Of a stretch of DNA of 60,722 nucleotides, positions 1-6,944 are shown piece after piece. How positions within the stretch are numbered: position 1 is the stretch's first letter; every line of letters starts with the position of its first letter. Made by a program: the position numbers and the translations under genes. Under the pieces are notes generated by a model. The model saw only the letters and a program-made list of their open reading frames with translations, searched no databases and was not told the DNA's origin. Source of the stretch: a virus; the IMG/VR virus record IMGVR_UViG_3300025889_017167, positions 1 through 60,722 of that record. One strand, 5' to 3'.

Positions 1-364
1 CCAGGTTCGCCCCGTACAGGTTCGCCCCCTCCAGGTCCGCCCCCTCCAGGTTCGCCCCGTACAGGTTGGCCCCCTCCAGGTTGGCCCCCTCCAGGTCCGC
101 CCCCTCCAGGTTGGCCCCGTGCAGGTTCGCCTCCTCCAGGTACGCATCGACCAGGTTGGCCCCCTCCAGGTTCGCCCTCTCCAGGTCCGCCCAGGTCAGG
201 CACGCCCAGGTCAGGTTCGCCCCCTCCAGGTCCGCCCCGGACAGGTTCGCCCCGACCAGGTTCGCCCCCTCCAGGTCCGCCCCGGACAGGTCCGCACGAC
301 ACCCCGCCGGGTCATCAGCAAGCCACAACTGGTGCAGCCCCAAGATCTCAGGAAAGTCGTTCAT
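1..364 (-). CDS. Pentapeptide-repeat protein, 3' part cut by window edge
   Basis: The minus-strand reading frame is open from an ATG at 364 to the left edge, giving 121 visible residues and no stop. After a short header (MNDFPEILGLHQLWLADD) the protein is almost entirely tandem A(D/N)LxG pentapeptides, encoded by a 15-base DNA periodicity. Pentapeptide repeats fold as a right-handed quadrilateral beta helix; some family members mimic DNA and bind gyrase, but nothing here fixes a target. The gene starts five bases after the stop of a paralogue (370-876) that shares the LHQLWLADD header, so the two look like a tandem duplication in one operon. The sequence is clearly more GC-rich than the rest of the window, partly because of the repeat. 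Confidence 0.85.
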   Translation of the reverse strand, partial: MNDFPEILGLHQLWLADDPAGCRADLSGADLEGANLVGANLSGADLEGANLTWACLTWADLERANLEGANLVDAYLEEANLHGANLEGADLEGANLEGANLYGANLEGADLEGANLYGANL

Positions 365-369
365 GTCCG

Positions 370-876
370 TCACTGCTCCCACCCTTCCGGCATTGTGGCC
401 CCGGTCAGGTCGACCCCCTCCAGGTTCGCCCCCTCCAGGTTCGCACCGGACAGGTCAGCACCGTACAGGTTCGCCCAGGACAAGTTCGCCCAAGACAGGC
501 GGGCCCAGGACAGGTCCGCACCGGACAGGTCCGCACCGACCAGGTCGGCCCCGGTCAGGTTCACCCCCTCCAGGTTCGCATCGACCAGGTTGGCCCCGGT
601 CAGGTTCGCCCTCTCCAGGTCCGCCCAGGTCAGGTTCACCCCCTCCAGGTTCGCCCCGGTCAGGTCGCCCTTGTACAGGTTCGCACCGGACAGGTCAGCC
701 CCGTCCAGGGCCGCACCGGTCAGGTTCGCCTCCTCCAGGTCCGCATCGACCAGGTTGGCCCCGGTCAGGACCACCCCGGCCAGGGCCGCTCGACACCCAG
801 TCCGGTCGTCAGCAAGCCACAACTGGTGCAGATTGAGGATTGTGCCAATATAAGTCATTTCGTCAAACTCCTTCAT
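370..876 (-). CDS. Pentapeptide-repeat protein
   Basis: This protein has about 168 residues. A short N-terminal header with LHQLWLADD is followed by some two dozen pentapeptides of the form A(N/D)L(S/T/E)G. Start choice is uncertain. The ATG at 876 gives MKEFDEM, which matches the MNDFPEI start of the downstream paralogue. The ATG at 858 has a better-spaced AAGGAG. A GTG at 906 would place an 8-bp hairpin (881-902) inside the gene and is unlikely. The function is unknown; possible roles include gyrase protection or a structural beta-helix scaffold. It sits five bases upstream of a second copy. Confidence 0.85.
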   Translation of the reverse strand: MKEFDEMTYIGTILNLHQLWLADDRTGCRAALAGVVLTGANLVDADLEEANLTGAALDGADLSGANLYKGDLTGANLEGVNLTWADLERANLTGANLVDANLEGVNLTGADLVGADLSGADLSWARLSWANLSWANLYGADLSGANLEGANLEGVDLTGATMPEGWEQ

Positions 877-880
877 CTCC

Positions 881-902
881 CCCACCCTAGCATGAGGGTG
901 GG
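881..902 (-). terminator. Perfect 8-bp hairpin between two minus-strand genes
   Basis: CCCACCCT and AGGGTGGG flank a 6-base loop. The hairpin lies directly after the stop of the 907-1185 gene and before the pentapeptide gene. No T-run follows, so it may be an attenuator or operator rather than a terminator. The left arm contains GTGTCCCACC, which is also seen in the spacers of nearby promoters. Confidence 0.4.
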
Positions 903-906
903 ACAC

Positions 907-1185
907 TTATGGCCACCTTCTCCATGACCGCCCCCAACGAGGACTCGTAGCCCTCAGATAACACGCCCACATAGGATGTCTCTCTTCTAGAGCAGCAGGC
1001 AACCAGACATGCACAAGCGCATCCACGACTCGCACCGCAGCACACGGAGAACCAAACCAGCATCGGGAGACAGGAGGCTGCTCCCCTATCCGCATAAAGT
1101 GTCGCAGTGCGGATGGCCGAATATCCCAGGGATCAACACCAACGAAGTCAACTAGCAAGCGTAGGCCGATATAGTACGTGTACAT
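907..1185 (-). CDS. Hypothetical protein, 92 aa
   Basis: I do not recognise this protein. It has mixed composition and is Trp/Arg-rich at the C-terminus. The frame is open further upstream to 1230, but that would cover a strong promoter (TTGACA, 18 bp, TATACT). The ATG at 1185 lies six bases after the -10, so a leaderless start is preferred. The stop is followed at once by the 881-902 hairpin. The coding assignment is only moderately secure because no family motif is visible. Confidence 0.5.
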   Translation of the reverse strand: MYTYYIGLRLLVDFVGVDPWDIRPSALRHFMRIGEQPPVSRCWFGSPCAAVRVVDALVHVWLPAALEERHPMWACYLRATSPRWGRSWRRWP

Positions 1186-1191
1186 AAGACC

Positions 1192-1221
1192 AGTATAGCA
1201 GCAGGGTGCGACACTTGTCAA
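1192..1221 (-). promoter_or_regulatory. Sigma70-type promoter, leaderless for the 907-1185 gene
   Basis: On the minus strand, -35 TTGACA (1216-1221) is followed by an 18-bp spacer and -10 TATACT (1192-1197). The ATG at 1185 begins six bases later. The spacer starts AGTGTCGCACC, close to an element in the 1836-1864 promoter. Confidence 0.7.
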
Positions 1222-1242
1222 GCCTCTCAAGGGTAAAGGGGT

Positions 1243-1258
1243 GGGGCCGAAGAGCCCC
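1243..1258 (-). terminator. Possible terminator hairpin after the 53-aa gene
   Basis: GGGGC and GCCCC are separated by a 6-base loop, immediately downstream of the stop codon at 1260-1262 on the minus strand. The downstream T content is low (CACCCCTTTACCC), so efficiency is uncertain. Confidence 0.4.
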
Positions 1259-1259
1259 G

Positions 1260-1421
1260 TTACACTCCAAACTCGTCCTCATATTCGGCCTCGTATTCGG
1301 CTTCGATGGCTTGCATCAACTCATCGGGGTTTTCCAGAGCGGGGCTCGGGTACCCCCCGTCTTGACGGGGAGTGAGGTCTAATCGCTGATTTTCTTCCCA
1401 CCAGCTGTCGTGGTTACTCAT
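1260..1421 (-). CDS. Small acidic protein, 53 aa
   Basis: This small minus-strand gene starts at an ATG at 1421 that overlaps the TGA of the upstream gene (ATGA), so translation is probably coupled. The protein begins MSNHDSWWEENQRLDL and ends in an acidic segment rich in EAEYE, without a recognisable motif. Coupled starts and an acidic tail are common in small phage proteins that bind host proteins, but no function can be assigned. Confidence 0.65.
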   Translation of the reverse strand: MSNHDSWWEENQRLDLTPRQDGGYPSPALENPDELMQAIEAEYEAEYEDEFGV

Positions 1422-1801
1422 GAGAGAACCTCATCCATCTTGACCCAAGCCCTCCACGGCACCAAGGGCCCCGTGAGACCGTATGGGGTCATATACCGAA
1501 TACACGGCTCACTCACGTGGTCAACCCATTCAACACTAGGGCTGTCATACTCAATATCACCCGGGCGGTTCTCATCACCAATGATGATCCCGTACCCTAA
1601 CGTCCCACCTTCACAGGTAGTCAGGGTGTCAAACAGAATACGAGTACAATACTCAGGATCATTCAACCGATGAGCCTCTTCGGCACGGTGGAGAGCATCC
1701 GAAACGACCCTGTCCACAGAGCCACCCTTCCAGTGAGTGTAGAAATGAATAGCAGTGTCACTCCCGGCGTGCTTCACTCGGATTGTTGCTCGGTCTCCCA
1801 C
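1418..1801 (-). CDS. Conserved phage-type protein, GDRATI...YTHW family, 127 aa
   Basis: Translation begins at a GTG at 1801, preceded six bases away by a consensus AGGAGG (1808-1813). The N-terminus (GDRATIRVKH), the FYTHWKGG segment, and the later LGYGIII and acidic DIEYDSP stretches resemble a family of uncharacterised phage and actinobacterial proteins that start MGDRANI and carry YTHWGG. The role is unknown. The frame is open far upstream, but that extension runs antisense through the SNF2 gene and lies beyond the promoter, so it is rejected. The gene is coupled to the 53-aa gene downstream. Confidence 0.75.
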   Translation of the reverse strand: MGDRATIRVKHAGSDTAIHFYTHWKGGSVDRVVSDALHRAEEAHRLNDPEYCTRILFDTLTTCEGGTLGYGIIIGDENRPGDIEYDSPSVEWVDHVSEPCIRYMTPYGLTGPLVPWRAWVKMDEVLS

Positions 1802-1835
1802 GATGGTCCTCCTAGTAGGCGTGTGTGTTCTACCT

Positions 1836-1864
1836 ATTATACCAGAGGGGTGGGACACTGACAA
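1836..1864 (-). promoter_or_regulatory. Sigma70-type promoter for 1418-1801 and 1260-1421
   Basis: TTGTCA (1859-1864), a 17-bp spacer and TATAAT (1836-1841) on the minus strand. The expected start near 1829 leaves a short leader with AGGAGG. The spacer holds GTGTCCCACCCC, an element repeated nearby. Confidence 0.75.
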
Positions 1865-1980
1865 GGGCACCGAACCACACCCACAGGGCCACACAGCTTG
1901 ACAAAACACACCCCCACATGATACACCAACCCCCAAAACTGTGCTCGCCATACCCCGACAGCCCCGCAAACTTTTTAGCG

Positions 1981-2019
1981 CCCCCAGAACCCGGGGGGTA
2001 GCTTTGTGCCCTTTTTTTT
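1981..2019. terminator. GC hairpin with T-run, weak terminator candidate
   Basis: CCCCC pairs with GGGGG (1981-1998), and eight T lie at about 2012-2019 on the plus strand. The neighbouring genes end on the minus strand, where the hairpin is followed by few T. It may therefore stop antisense transcription. The rest of 1865-2064 shows no gene. Confidence 0.3.
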
Positions 2020-2064
2020 GTGGTGTGTGTGGTTTGTGTTTTCTGTGTTGTGTGTGTTGTGTGT

Positions 2065-5022
2065 TTAGGGTTTGGTGTTGAGGATGTTTTGGATTTGGGT
2101 GTGGGTGATGGCTGGTTGGGTTTTTTGGGTTTTGTTTTGTAGTGTGTTGTAGATGTGTTGGTCGATTGTGTTGGGGTTGATGAGGTTGTGGATGGTGGCG
2201 GGTTGGGTTTGTCCTATTCGGTGGATTCGGGCGCAGGTTTGGTGGTATTTGGCGGGGGTCCAGGGGGCTTCTATGAAGAGGAGGTTGTTTGCTGCGGTGA
2301 GGGTGTGGCCGTGTGCTGCTGCGTCTATTGAGATGATGATGTTTTTGGTGTTTGGGTTGTTTTGGAATTGGTGTTTTGCTTGTTCGGTTTGTTTGGGGTG
2401 TTGTCCGCCTATGATGGTTGGGGCGTTTAGTTCGTTGGCTAGGGTTTGTATTATGTGGCGGTGGTGGGCTGCGATGACGATTTTTTGGTTTTGGGTGTTT
2501 GCGTTTTGGGTCCATTCTAGGGCGTGGGGGATTTTGGATTGTGCGACGATTTTTCTGAGTTCGGTGAGTTGGATGAGGGTTTCGTGGTTTTGGGTGGCGT
2601 GGTGTGCTCGGATTCGGGCGGCTGTGGGGTTGGTGCCGTTTTGGATGGCTTGTTGTTCTTGTTGTTGGGTGTACCAGTTTTGGAGGTCGTTGAGGGCGTG
2701 GTTGTACATTGTGCGGTGTTTTTTGTCCATTGTGGTGTGGATGGTGTTGTATGTGATGGGTGGGAGGTCGGGTAGGACGTGTTGTTTTTCTCTGCGGATG
2801 TAGCAGATGGTTTGTAGTTTTTGGAGTAGTTCTTGTTGGTTGGTGGCTCCGTGGGTTTGCCAGTGTCCCCAGTTGTCTCTGTAGGCTCCGCAGTAGCGTT
2901 TGTAGAAGTTCCATTTGCCGCCGAATTGTTCTATGTGGCCGAGGATTTCGAGTTGGGGGGCGTATTCGGCGGGCATGTTGGTGATTGGTGTGCCGGTGAG
3001 GAGGAGGATGTTGCCGGTTTGTGGGATGGTTTTTGCGATTTGTTTGGCGGCTTTTGTTCGTTGTGCGTCTGGGTTTTTGCAGTAGTGTGATTCGTCTAGG
3101 ATGAGGGTGTTGTGGTTTTGGTTGGTGAGGTGTTGTTTGTGGTGGTGGATGTTGGGGTAGCCGATGATGGTGTAGTCGGTTTGGGTTTGTGGTGGGGTTT
3201 TTCGGCCTTCGATGGTTTGGGTGGTGCGGTGGGGTAGTGCTTGTTGGATTTTGGTTTTCCAGTCTTCTGTGAGGCTGGTGGGGCAGATGATGAGGGCGGG
3301 GTATTGGTTTGTGTGTTCTGTGGTGGCGAGGGCTTGTATGCTGTTGTGGGTGACGATGCAGTGTTGGATGACGTAGAGGTGGTTTGGGGCGTCTACGGTG
3401 ATGCAGAGTGTTTTTTGTGGTGGTTGTTCTGTGATGTTTTTGATGCCTCGTGTTGGTGGGTATTTTACGGTTTTTGAGTCGTGTTTGTGGGCTTTGCGGG
3501 GTAGTTTGAATGGGTTTGTGGGGATGTTGATGGTGAGTGTGTAGGCGAGTTGACCTTGACGCTTCTCCCCTTTGTATGTGTATGAGGGTATTTTTGTGGT
3601 GGTTCGGGCTACGCCGCCTAGTGATTGTACGAGGAAGGTTACGTCTTCTGCTAGTTGTTGGCTGATTGTGGTGAATTGTGTTGTTCCGGTTTTTGAGATG
3701 TATCCGTCTGTGTCCATTAAGCCTTGGAGGACGTTTAGGCGGGTTTCGATGTCATTGTGGAGGTATGTGGTTGGTACGAATTTTGTTTCGGCTGTGTGTC
3801 CTTGTATGCCGAGTTGTCGGGTGTGTGGGAGTAGGCCGGTGAATCCGTATGCGTATTTTGATGATAGTTTGTTGATGGTGTAGCCTTTTGTGCGGATGTG
3901 GTCGATCATCCACGTGTCGGCGGTGGTTAGTTGTACGCTGTGGTGTGCTAGTGAGCCGTCTCCGAGGAGGCATCCGAGTAGGTAGGGGTCGATTGGTGTT
4001 GGCTGTGATTCCATTTGTACTGGTTGTACGATTGGGATGTACCAGCGGCAGTCTCCGTTTGGTTTTTGGTAGTAGGTTTCGTACGTGTAACCTCTGGTGG
4101 TCTGGGTGAGATGGCTGAACCCCTCGTTTTTTTGTTGGCCACCTTCGTACATTTGTTGTGTGGTTAGTGTTTTCCAGGGGCCGTTACATTTGCGGGCGTT
4201 TACGTCTTGTACGTTCCATAGGTGTTCAGGGTTTACGTCTACGTGGGTGCCGTCTGTGAATTCGACTCGTAGTACTCGTGTAGTGCCTTGTGGGTGTACG
4301 GCTACTACTTTGGTGGGTTTACCGTCCGATCCGATTACTAGGTCGTTTACTTTGACTTCGCCGTGAGTGGTCCATCCTGTCGGTGTAAGTATCATAGTAC
4401 TTAGTATACACGCCTTGCCTAGTCCCATCTGGTCGGCTATGAAAGTTTTGCGTTTTTCGGCGGCGTATGCTACGCCTGCTTTTTGGTAGGGGTAGAGTTC
4501 TATTTGTAGGGTGGGGATGTGGATGTCGGCGTCGGTGGCTTGGTTGAGGTTTTGTGCGTGTTGTGCTTGTTGGGTTTCGTTTTGGGCTTGTGTGCGTAGG
4601 GTTTGGGGGAAGGGGAGGTTGTGTTGGTCTGCCCATTTGATGATGTCGTGGATGGTGGTGTAGGGGGTTTCCCAGGTGTTTGTGGTTGGGTTCCATTGTA
4701 CGCCGGGGATGGATTTGAGGTGGGCGATTTGGAGTTGGTTGTAGGGGGTGTTGATTTTGAGTTTGTTTTTTTCAAGTGTTATGGTGGTGGTGGCGTGTGG
4801 GTGTTGTGGTAGTTGGAGTTGTTGTAGTTGTTCGTCCACGTTTATGTTCCAGGTGTGGGCGAATTGGATGGCTTGTTGGTGTTGGCGTAGTGGTATGGTC
4901 CAGTGTTTGTTGAGTTTGTCCCATTTGGCTGTGGGGATGGTTGCTTTGAGGGCGTTGACTTCTTCTTGGTTGTAGGGGGTGTGGAGGGTTATTTGGTTTC
5001 CGGTTAGTTTTAGTTCTTTCAT
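2065..5022 (-). CDS. HARP/SNF2-family DNA helicase with intein
   Basis: The 985-residue precursor gives about 628 residues after intein removal. The N-terminus has two related HARP-like repeats (about residues 10-60 and 85-135, each with HTPYNQ or NTPYNQ and a Trp-ending strand), as in SMARCAL1-type annealing helicases. The ATPase core follows: Walker A GLGK (200-203), DESH in motif II, LLTGTP in motif III, and a C-terminal lobe with the HRIGQ motif VI. The intein interrupts Walker A; its removal rebuilds GLGKSIQAL. The role is probably fork or D-loop remodelling during phage replication. The gene is last in an operon and overlaps the upstream stop (ATGA). The flanking host-protein coding sequence is strikingly rich in A/C (His, Thr, Gln, Asn codons), whereas the intein is not. 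Confidence 0.93.
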   Translation of the reverse strand: MKELKLTGNQITLHTPYNQEEVNALKATIPTAKWDKLNKHWTIPLRQHQQAIQFAHTWNINVDEQLQQLQLPQHPHATTTITLEKNKLKINTPYNQLQIAHLKSIPGVQWNPTTNTWETPYTTIHDIIKWADQHNLPFPQTLRTQAQNETQQAQHAQNLNQATDADIHIPTLQIELYPYQKAGVAYAAEKRKTFIADQMGLGKACILSTMILTPTGWTTHGEVKVNDLVIGSDGKPTKVVAVHPQGTTRVLRVEFTDGTHVDVNPEHLWNVQDVNARKCNGPWKTLTTQQMYEGGQQKNEGFSHLTQTTRGYTYETYYQKPNGDCRWYIPIVQPVQMESQPTPIDPYLLGCLLGDGSLAHHSVQLTTADTWMIDHIRTKGYTINKLSSKYAYGFTGLLPHTRQLGIQGHTAETKFVPTTYLHNDIETRLNVLQGLMDTDGYISKTGTTQFTTISQQLAEDVTFLVQSLGGVARTTTKIPSYTYKGEKRQGQLAYTLTINIPTNPFKLPRKAHKHDSKTVKYPPTRGIKNITEQPPQKTLCITVDAPNHLYVIQHCIVTHNSIQALATTEHTNQYPALIICPTSLTEDWKTKIQQALPHRTTQTIEGRKTPPQTQTDYTIIGYPNIHHHKQHLTNQNHNTLILDESHYCKNPDAQRTKAAKQIAKTIPQTGNILLLTGTPITNMPAEYAPQLEILGHIEQFGGKWNFYKRYCGAYRDNWGHWQTHGATNQQELLQKLQTICYIRREKQHVLPDLPPITYNTIHTTMDKKHRTMYNHALNDLQNWYTQQQEQQAIQNGTNPTAARIRAHHATQNHETLIQLTELRKIVAQSKIPHALEWTQNANTQNQKIVIAAHHRHIIQTLANELNAPTIIGGQHPKQTEQAKHQFQNNPNTKNIIISIDAAAHGHTLTAANNLLFIEAPWTPAKYHQTCARIHRIGQTQPATIHNLINPNTIDQHIYNTLQNKTQKTQPAITHTQIQNILNTKP
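3343..4413 (-). other. Class 3-type intein with LAGLIDADG endonuclease in SNF2 helicase
   Basis: The intein spans precursor residues 204-560 (357 aa). It begins with Ala204 (ACILSTMILTPTGW) rather than the next Cys. Only this boundary restores the canonical GLGK/S Walker A, and it aligns the intein start with the three other inteins of the window. Class 3 signature residues are present: Trp269 two after His267 (block B), Cys540 in block F (CITVDAP), and Thr558-His-Asn560 at the end. LAGLIDADG motifs are LLGCLLGDGSL and VLQGLMDTDGYI. The +1 residue is Ser. Base composition differs from the flanking exteins, suggesting independent acquisition. Confidence 0.9.
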
Positions 5023-5312
5023 TGGTAGTTGGGTAGGTCGTTGATGATGATGGGGGTGTTTGGGCCCATGTATGACCCGTGGATGTTGGAGTAGAAGTGG
5101 TCGATGGCGTCTTCATATGATATGTCGTCTTCCATGATGATGTCAAGGATTTTTTGGGTTGAGTAGACGAGTAGGGTTGGGCGGGTGCCGTTGGGGTGCC
5201 ATACGTCGGCGGTGGCGATGACGGCGTTGTCGAAGCCGTCGAGTTTGAGGGCGTCGTTGTTTTCTTGTGCGGCGTGTTGTATGGCTAGTGCGGCTTTTGG
5301 GTTTGTGATCAT
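5019..5312 (-). CDS. Conserved small phage protein, 97 aa
   Basis: The pattern DGFDNAVIA, then VYSTQKILDIIM, then SYEDAIDHFYSNIHGSYMGPNTP matches a widespread but uncharacterised phage family (LDGFDDAIIG...YDxxKCLEILM...FNVxGAWVGxxTP). No enzymatic motif is visible. It overlaps both neighbours by ATGA-type junctions, so it is translated in step with the HDAC-like gene upstream and the helicase downstream. Confidence 0.8.
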   Translation of the reverse strand: MITNPKAALAIQHAAQENNDALKLDGFDNAVIATADVWHPNGTRPTLLVYSTQKILDIIMEDDISYEDAIDHFYSNIHGSYMGPNTPIIINDLPNYQ

Positions 5313-6202
5313 GATACTGGTGTGGGGATGTAGTGTCGGGTCATGGTGTGTGCGTGTTCTGCTGCTTCGATGGTGCTGATGTGGGTTTGTACTAGGTCGG
5401 CCATTGTTTGTTCCCAGGTGTAGCCTCCTGCTAGGACGTAGGCGATTGGGGTGTTTGTGGCTTTGGCGTGCATGAATACCATGCTGTCTCGTTGTTGCAT
5501 TGTTGCGTATGAGATGATGGGGTAGGGGTCTGTGCCTGCGTTGTACAGGATTAGGTCGGTGTTTGGGTTTATGTTTTCTAGGGTTTGGTCTACGTACCGT
5601 AGGTATTGGTTGTCGTTTTTTACGATGTTGATGGTGTGGGTTTCGTCTTCCCGGTAGCTGTCGTATTTGTTGGTGGAGATGTCGTATTGTTCTACTCTGT
5701 GGTCGATGCCGTAGTGTCGTAGTGAGCGGACGGTGCCGCCTCCGCAGTGGGCGTCGAAGTCTAGGATGGTGATGTGGGTGTCGTTGTACCAGTTTGCTGT
5801 GATGGCTAGACCGTTGACGGTGCAGTATCCTGCGCCTGTGTTTTGGTCGGCGTGGTGTAGTCCTGATGATAGGCTTCCTGCTATTCCTTGGTTTAGTGCG
5901 GTTTGGGTGGCGGCGATTACTCCTGCTGTGGAGTTGCGTGCCATTTCCCAGATGCCTGGCTCCCAGTTGAAGCCGTTGCTGTTTGCTAGTTGGCTTGGGA
6001 TGCCGGTTTTGAGGGCACCGTAGTAGTCTATGTCCAGCCCGTGCCTGATGGCTTTGTCTGCGACGTGGATCATGTGGTGGGGGTCGGTGATGTTGTTTGC
6101 ACCGATGGTGTTTACAATGTTCTCACTTTTGCGGGTGGTGTCGAATGCGTCTTCTGCTCCGACGTAGTGGTGGTTCCAGTAGATTTTGTGGGTGTATGTC
6201 AT
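5309..6202 (-). CDS. Histone-deacetylase-fold (acetylpolyamine/AcuC-like) hydrolase
   Basis: This 297-residue protein has the complete HDAC-superfamily active site: the His116-His117 dyad (LHHAD), Zn ligands Asp150 and His152 in LDFDAHCGGGT, Asp225 in NAGTDPY, and the catalytic Tyr261 in LAGGY. The N-terminal YWNHHYVGAED...ENI also fits the family. Members remove acetyl groups from lysines, acetylpolyamines or small amides using Zn or Fe. The substrate cannot be told from sequence. The Cys after AHC replaces the usual second His of AHHG. It lies between ThyX and the SNF2 helicase in the same operon and shares the A/C-rich codon style of the helicase. A deacetylase in a phage replication operon is unusual. 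Confidence 0.9.
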   Translation of the reverse strand: MTYTHKIYWNHHYVGAEDAFDTTRKSENIVNTIGANNITDPHHMIHVADKAIRHGLDIDYYGALKTGIPSQLANSNGFNWEPGIWEMARNSTAGVIAATQTALNQGIAGSLSSGLHHADQNTGAGYCTVNGLAITANWYNDTHITILDFDAHCGGGTVRSLRHYGIDHRVEQYDISTNKYDSYREDETHTINIVKNDNQYLRYVDQTLENINPNTDLILYNAGTDPYPIISYATMQQRDSMVFMHAKATNTPIAYVLAGGYTWEQTMADLVQTHISTIEAAEHAHTMTRHYIPTPVS

Positions 6203-6215
6203 TGTTCTCTTTTTG

Positions 6216-6923
6216 TCAGGGGGCTTGTTGGTTGTTTTCTTGAAATGCTTTCCAGGTGAGCGGCATAGATCGCCGCAGGAAGTAGGATAGGGTCTTGGCG
6301 TATTGTTGAATTTCCCATTGTGCGTTGCTGTCTGCCCGCAGATTTATAAAGTTCATGAGGGCTCTAGCGTTGGTGGTTGCGTAAAATTCGGTGTAGGTGG
6401 CGAGTGGTAGGACCATGCGTGCAACTTCTTTGGCTACTCCTCTGTCGAGTAGGAGTTTGTACGTTCTGAACGCTGCGTTGTATGCAGTGGCCATGTCGTC
6501 TTGTGGTAGTTGTGCGTTTTCAAGTGGCTCAAATGTGTAAGCTCCCGGCTTGCCTACTTGTGTTCGCATTTGCTCTATTTTTGGCAGGTAGGCGTCTGTT
6601 GGCATTTCTGAGTATCTTCCAGAGTACTCGTTGTAGGACCACCCAATGCGATGCCTAAACCATTCTCTTGCAACGAAAATTGGGGCTTTTACGTGAAAGC
6701 GAAAGAAGTTGTGTTCGAATGGTGTTCCGTGTTTTTCTCGTAGGAGAAAGTTTATTAGTTGCTCGTCGCCATCTTCGATGCGGCGGTGGTGACGCCCAAA
6801 TGACACTCGGGCGGCGTTGATTACGCTAAGGTCGGATGCGGTTTTGGCGTCTAGCCGGATGAAACCTTGCTCTAAAACGGGTTGCAGGCTGTCGTCAATC
6901 CTAAGGCTGGAGGTAATTCGCAT
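6216..6923 (-). CDS. thyX: FAD-dependent thymidylate synthase ThyX
   Basis: This 235-residue protein carries the ThyX signature: RHR (90-92) followed by GWSYNEYSGRY, which forms the FAD/dUMP site. It methylates dUMP to dTMP using methylene-tetrahydrofolate, NADPH and FAD, and makes thymidylate for phage replication. The protein has the usual length and ends after a PLTWKAF segment. GAAAGG precedes the ATG at 6923. It lies 21 bp downstream of the HAD-like gene. Together with thymidine kinase, MazG-like and ribonucleotide reductase genes it gives the phage broad control of the dNTP pool. Confidence 0.97.
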   Translation of the reverse strand: MRITSSLRIDDSLQPVLEQGFIRLDAKTASDLSVINAARVSFGRHHRRIEDGDEQLINFLLREKHGTPFEHNFFRFHVKAPIFVAREWFRHRIGWSYNEYSGRYSEMPTDAYLPKIEQMRTQVGKPGAYTFEPLENAQLPQDDMATAYNAAFRTYKLLLDRGVAKEVARMVLPLATYTEFYATTNARALMNFINLRADSNAQWEIQQYAKTLSYFLRRSMPLTWKAFQENNQQAP

Positions 6924-6944
6924 TTTGGGGTCCTTTCTGGGTTA

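Noticed and set aside
1-850. Short-period repeats that could be mistaken for a CRISPR or minisatellite array
   Set aside because: The 15-base period and translated A(D/N)LxG units show that it is pentapeptide-repeat coding sequence, without spacers.
66-853. Two long plus-strand frames rich in Arg, Pro, Ser across the left edge
   Set aside because: They are antisense shadows of the 15-base periodic pentapeptide genes and have no promoter or ribosome-binding site.
907-1230. Longer start at 1230 for the 92-aa gene
   Set aside because: It would place the -35 and -10 boxes inside the coding region; the ATG at 1185 fits the leaderless pattern.
1802-2914. Minus-strand frame extending the 127-aa protein by about 370 residues
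   Set aside because: The extension is His/Pro/Thr-rich and runs within the helicase gene in another frame; the promoter and AGGAGG at 1808-1864 place the start at 1801.
4408-4410. Cys205 as first residue of the helicase intein
   Set aside because: It would leave an extra Ala in Walker A; Ala204 as residue 1 restores GLGKS and fits the alignment with the other inteins.
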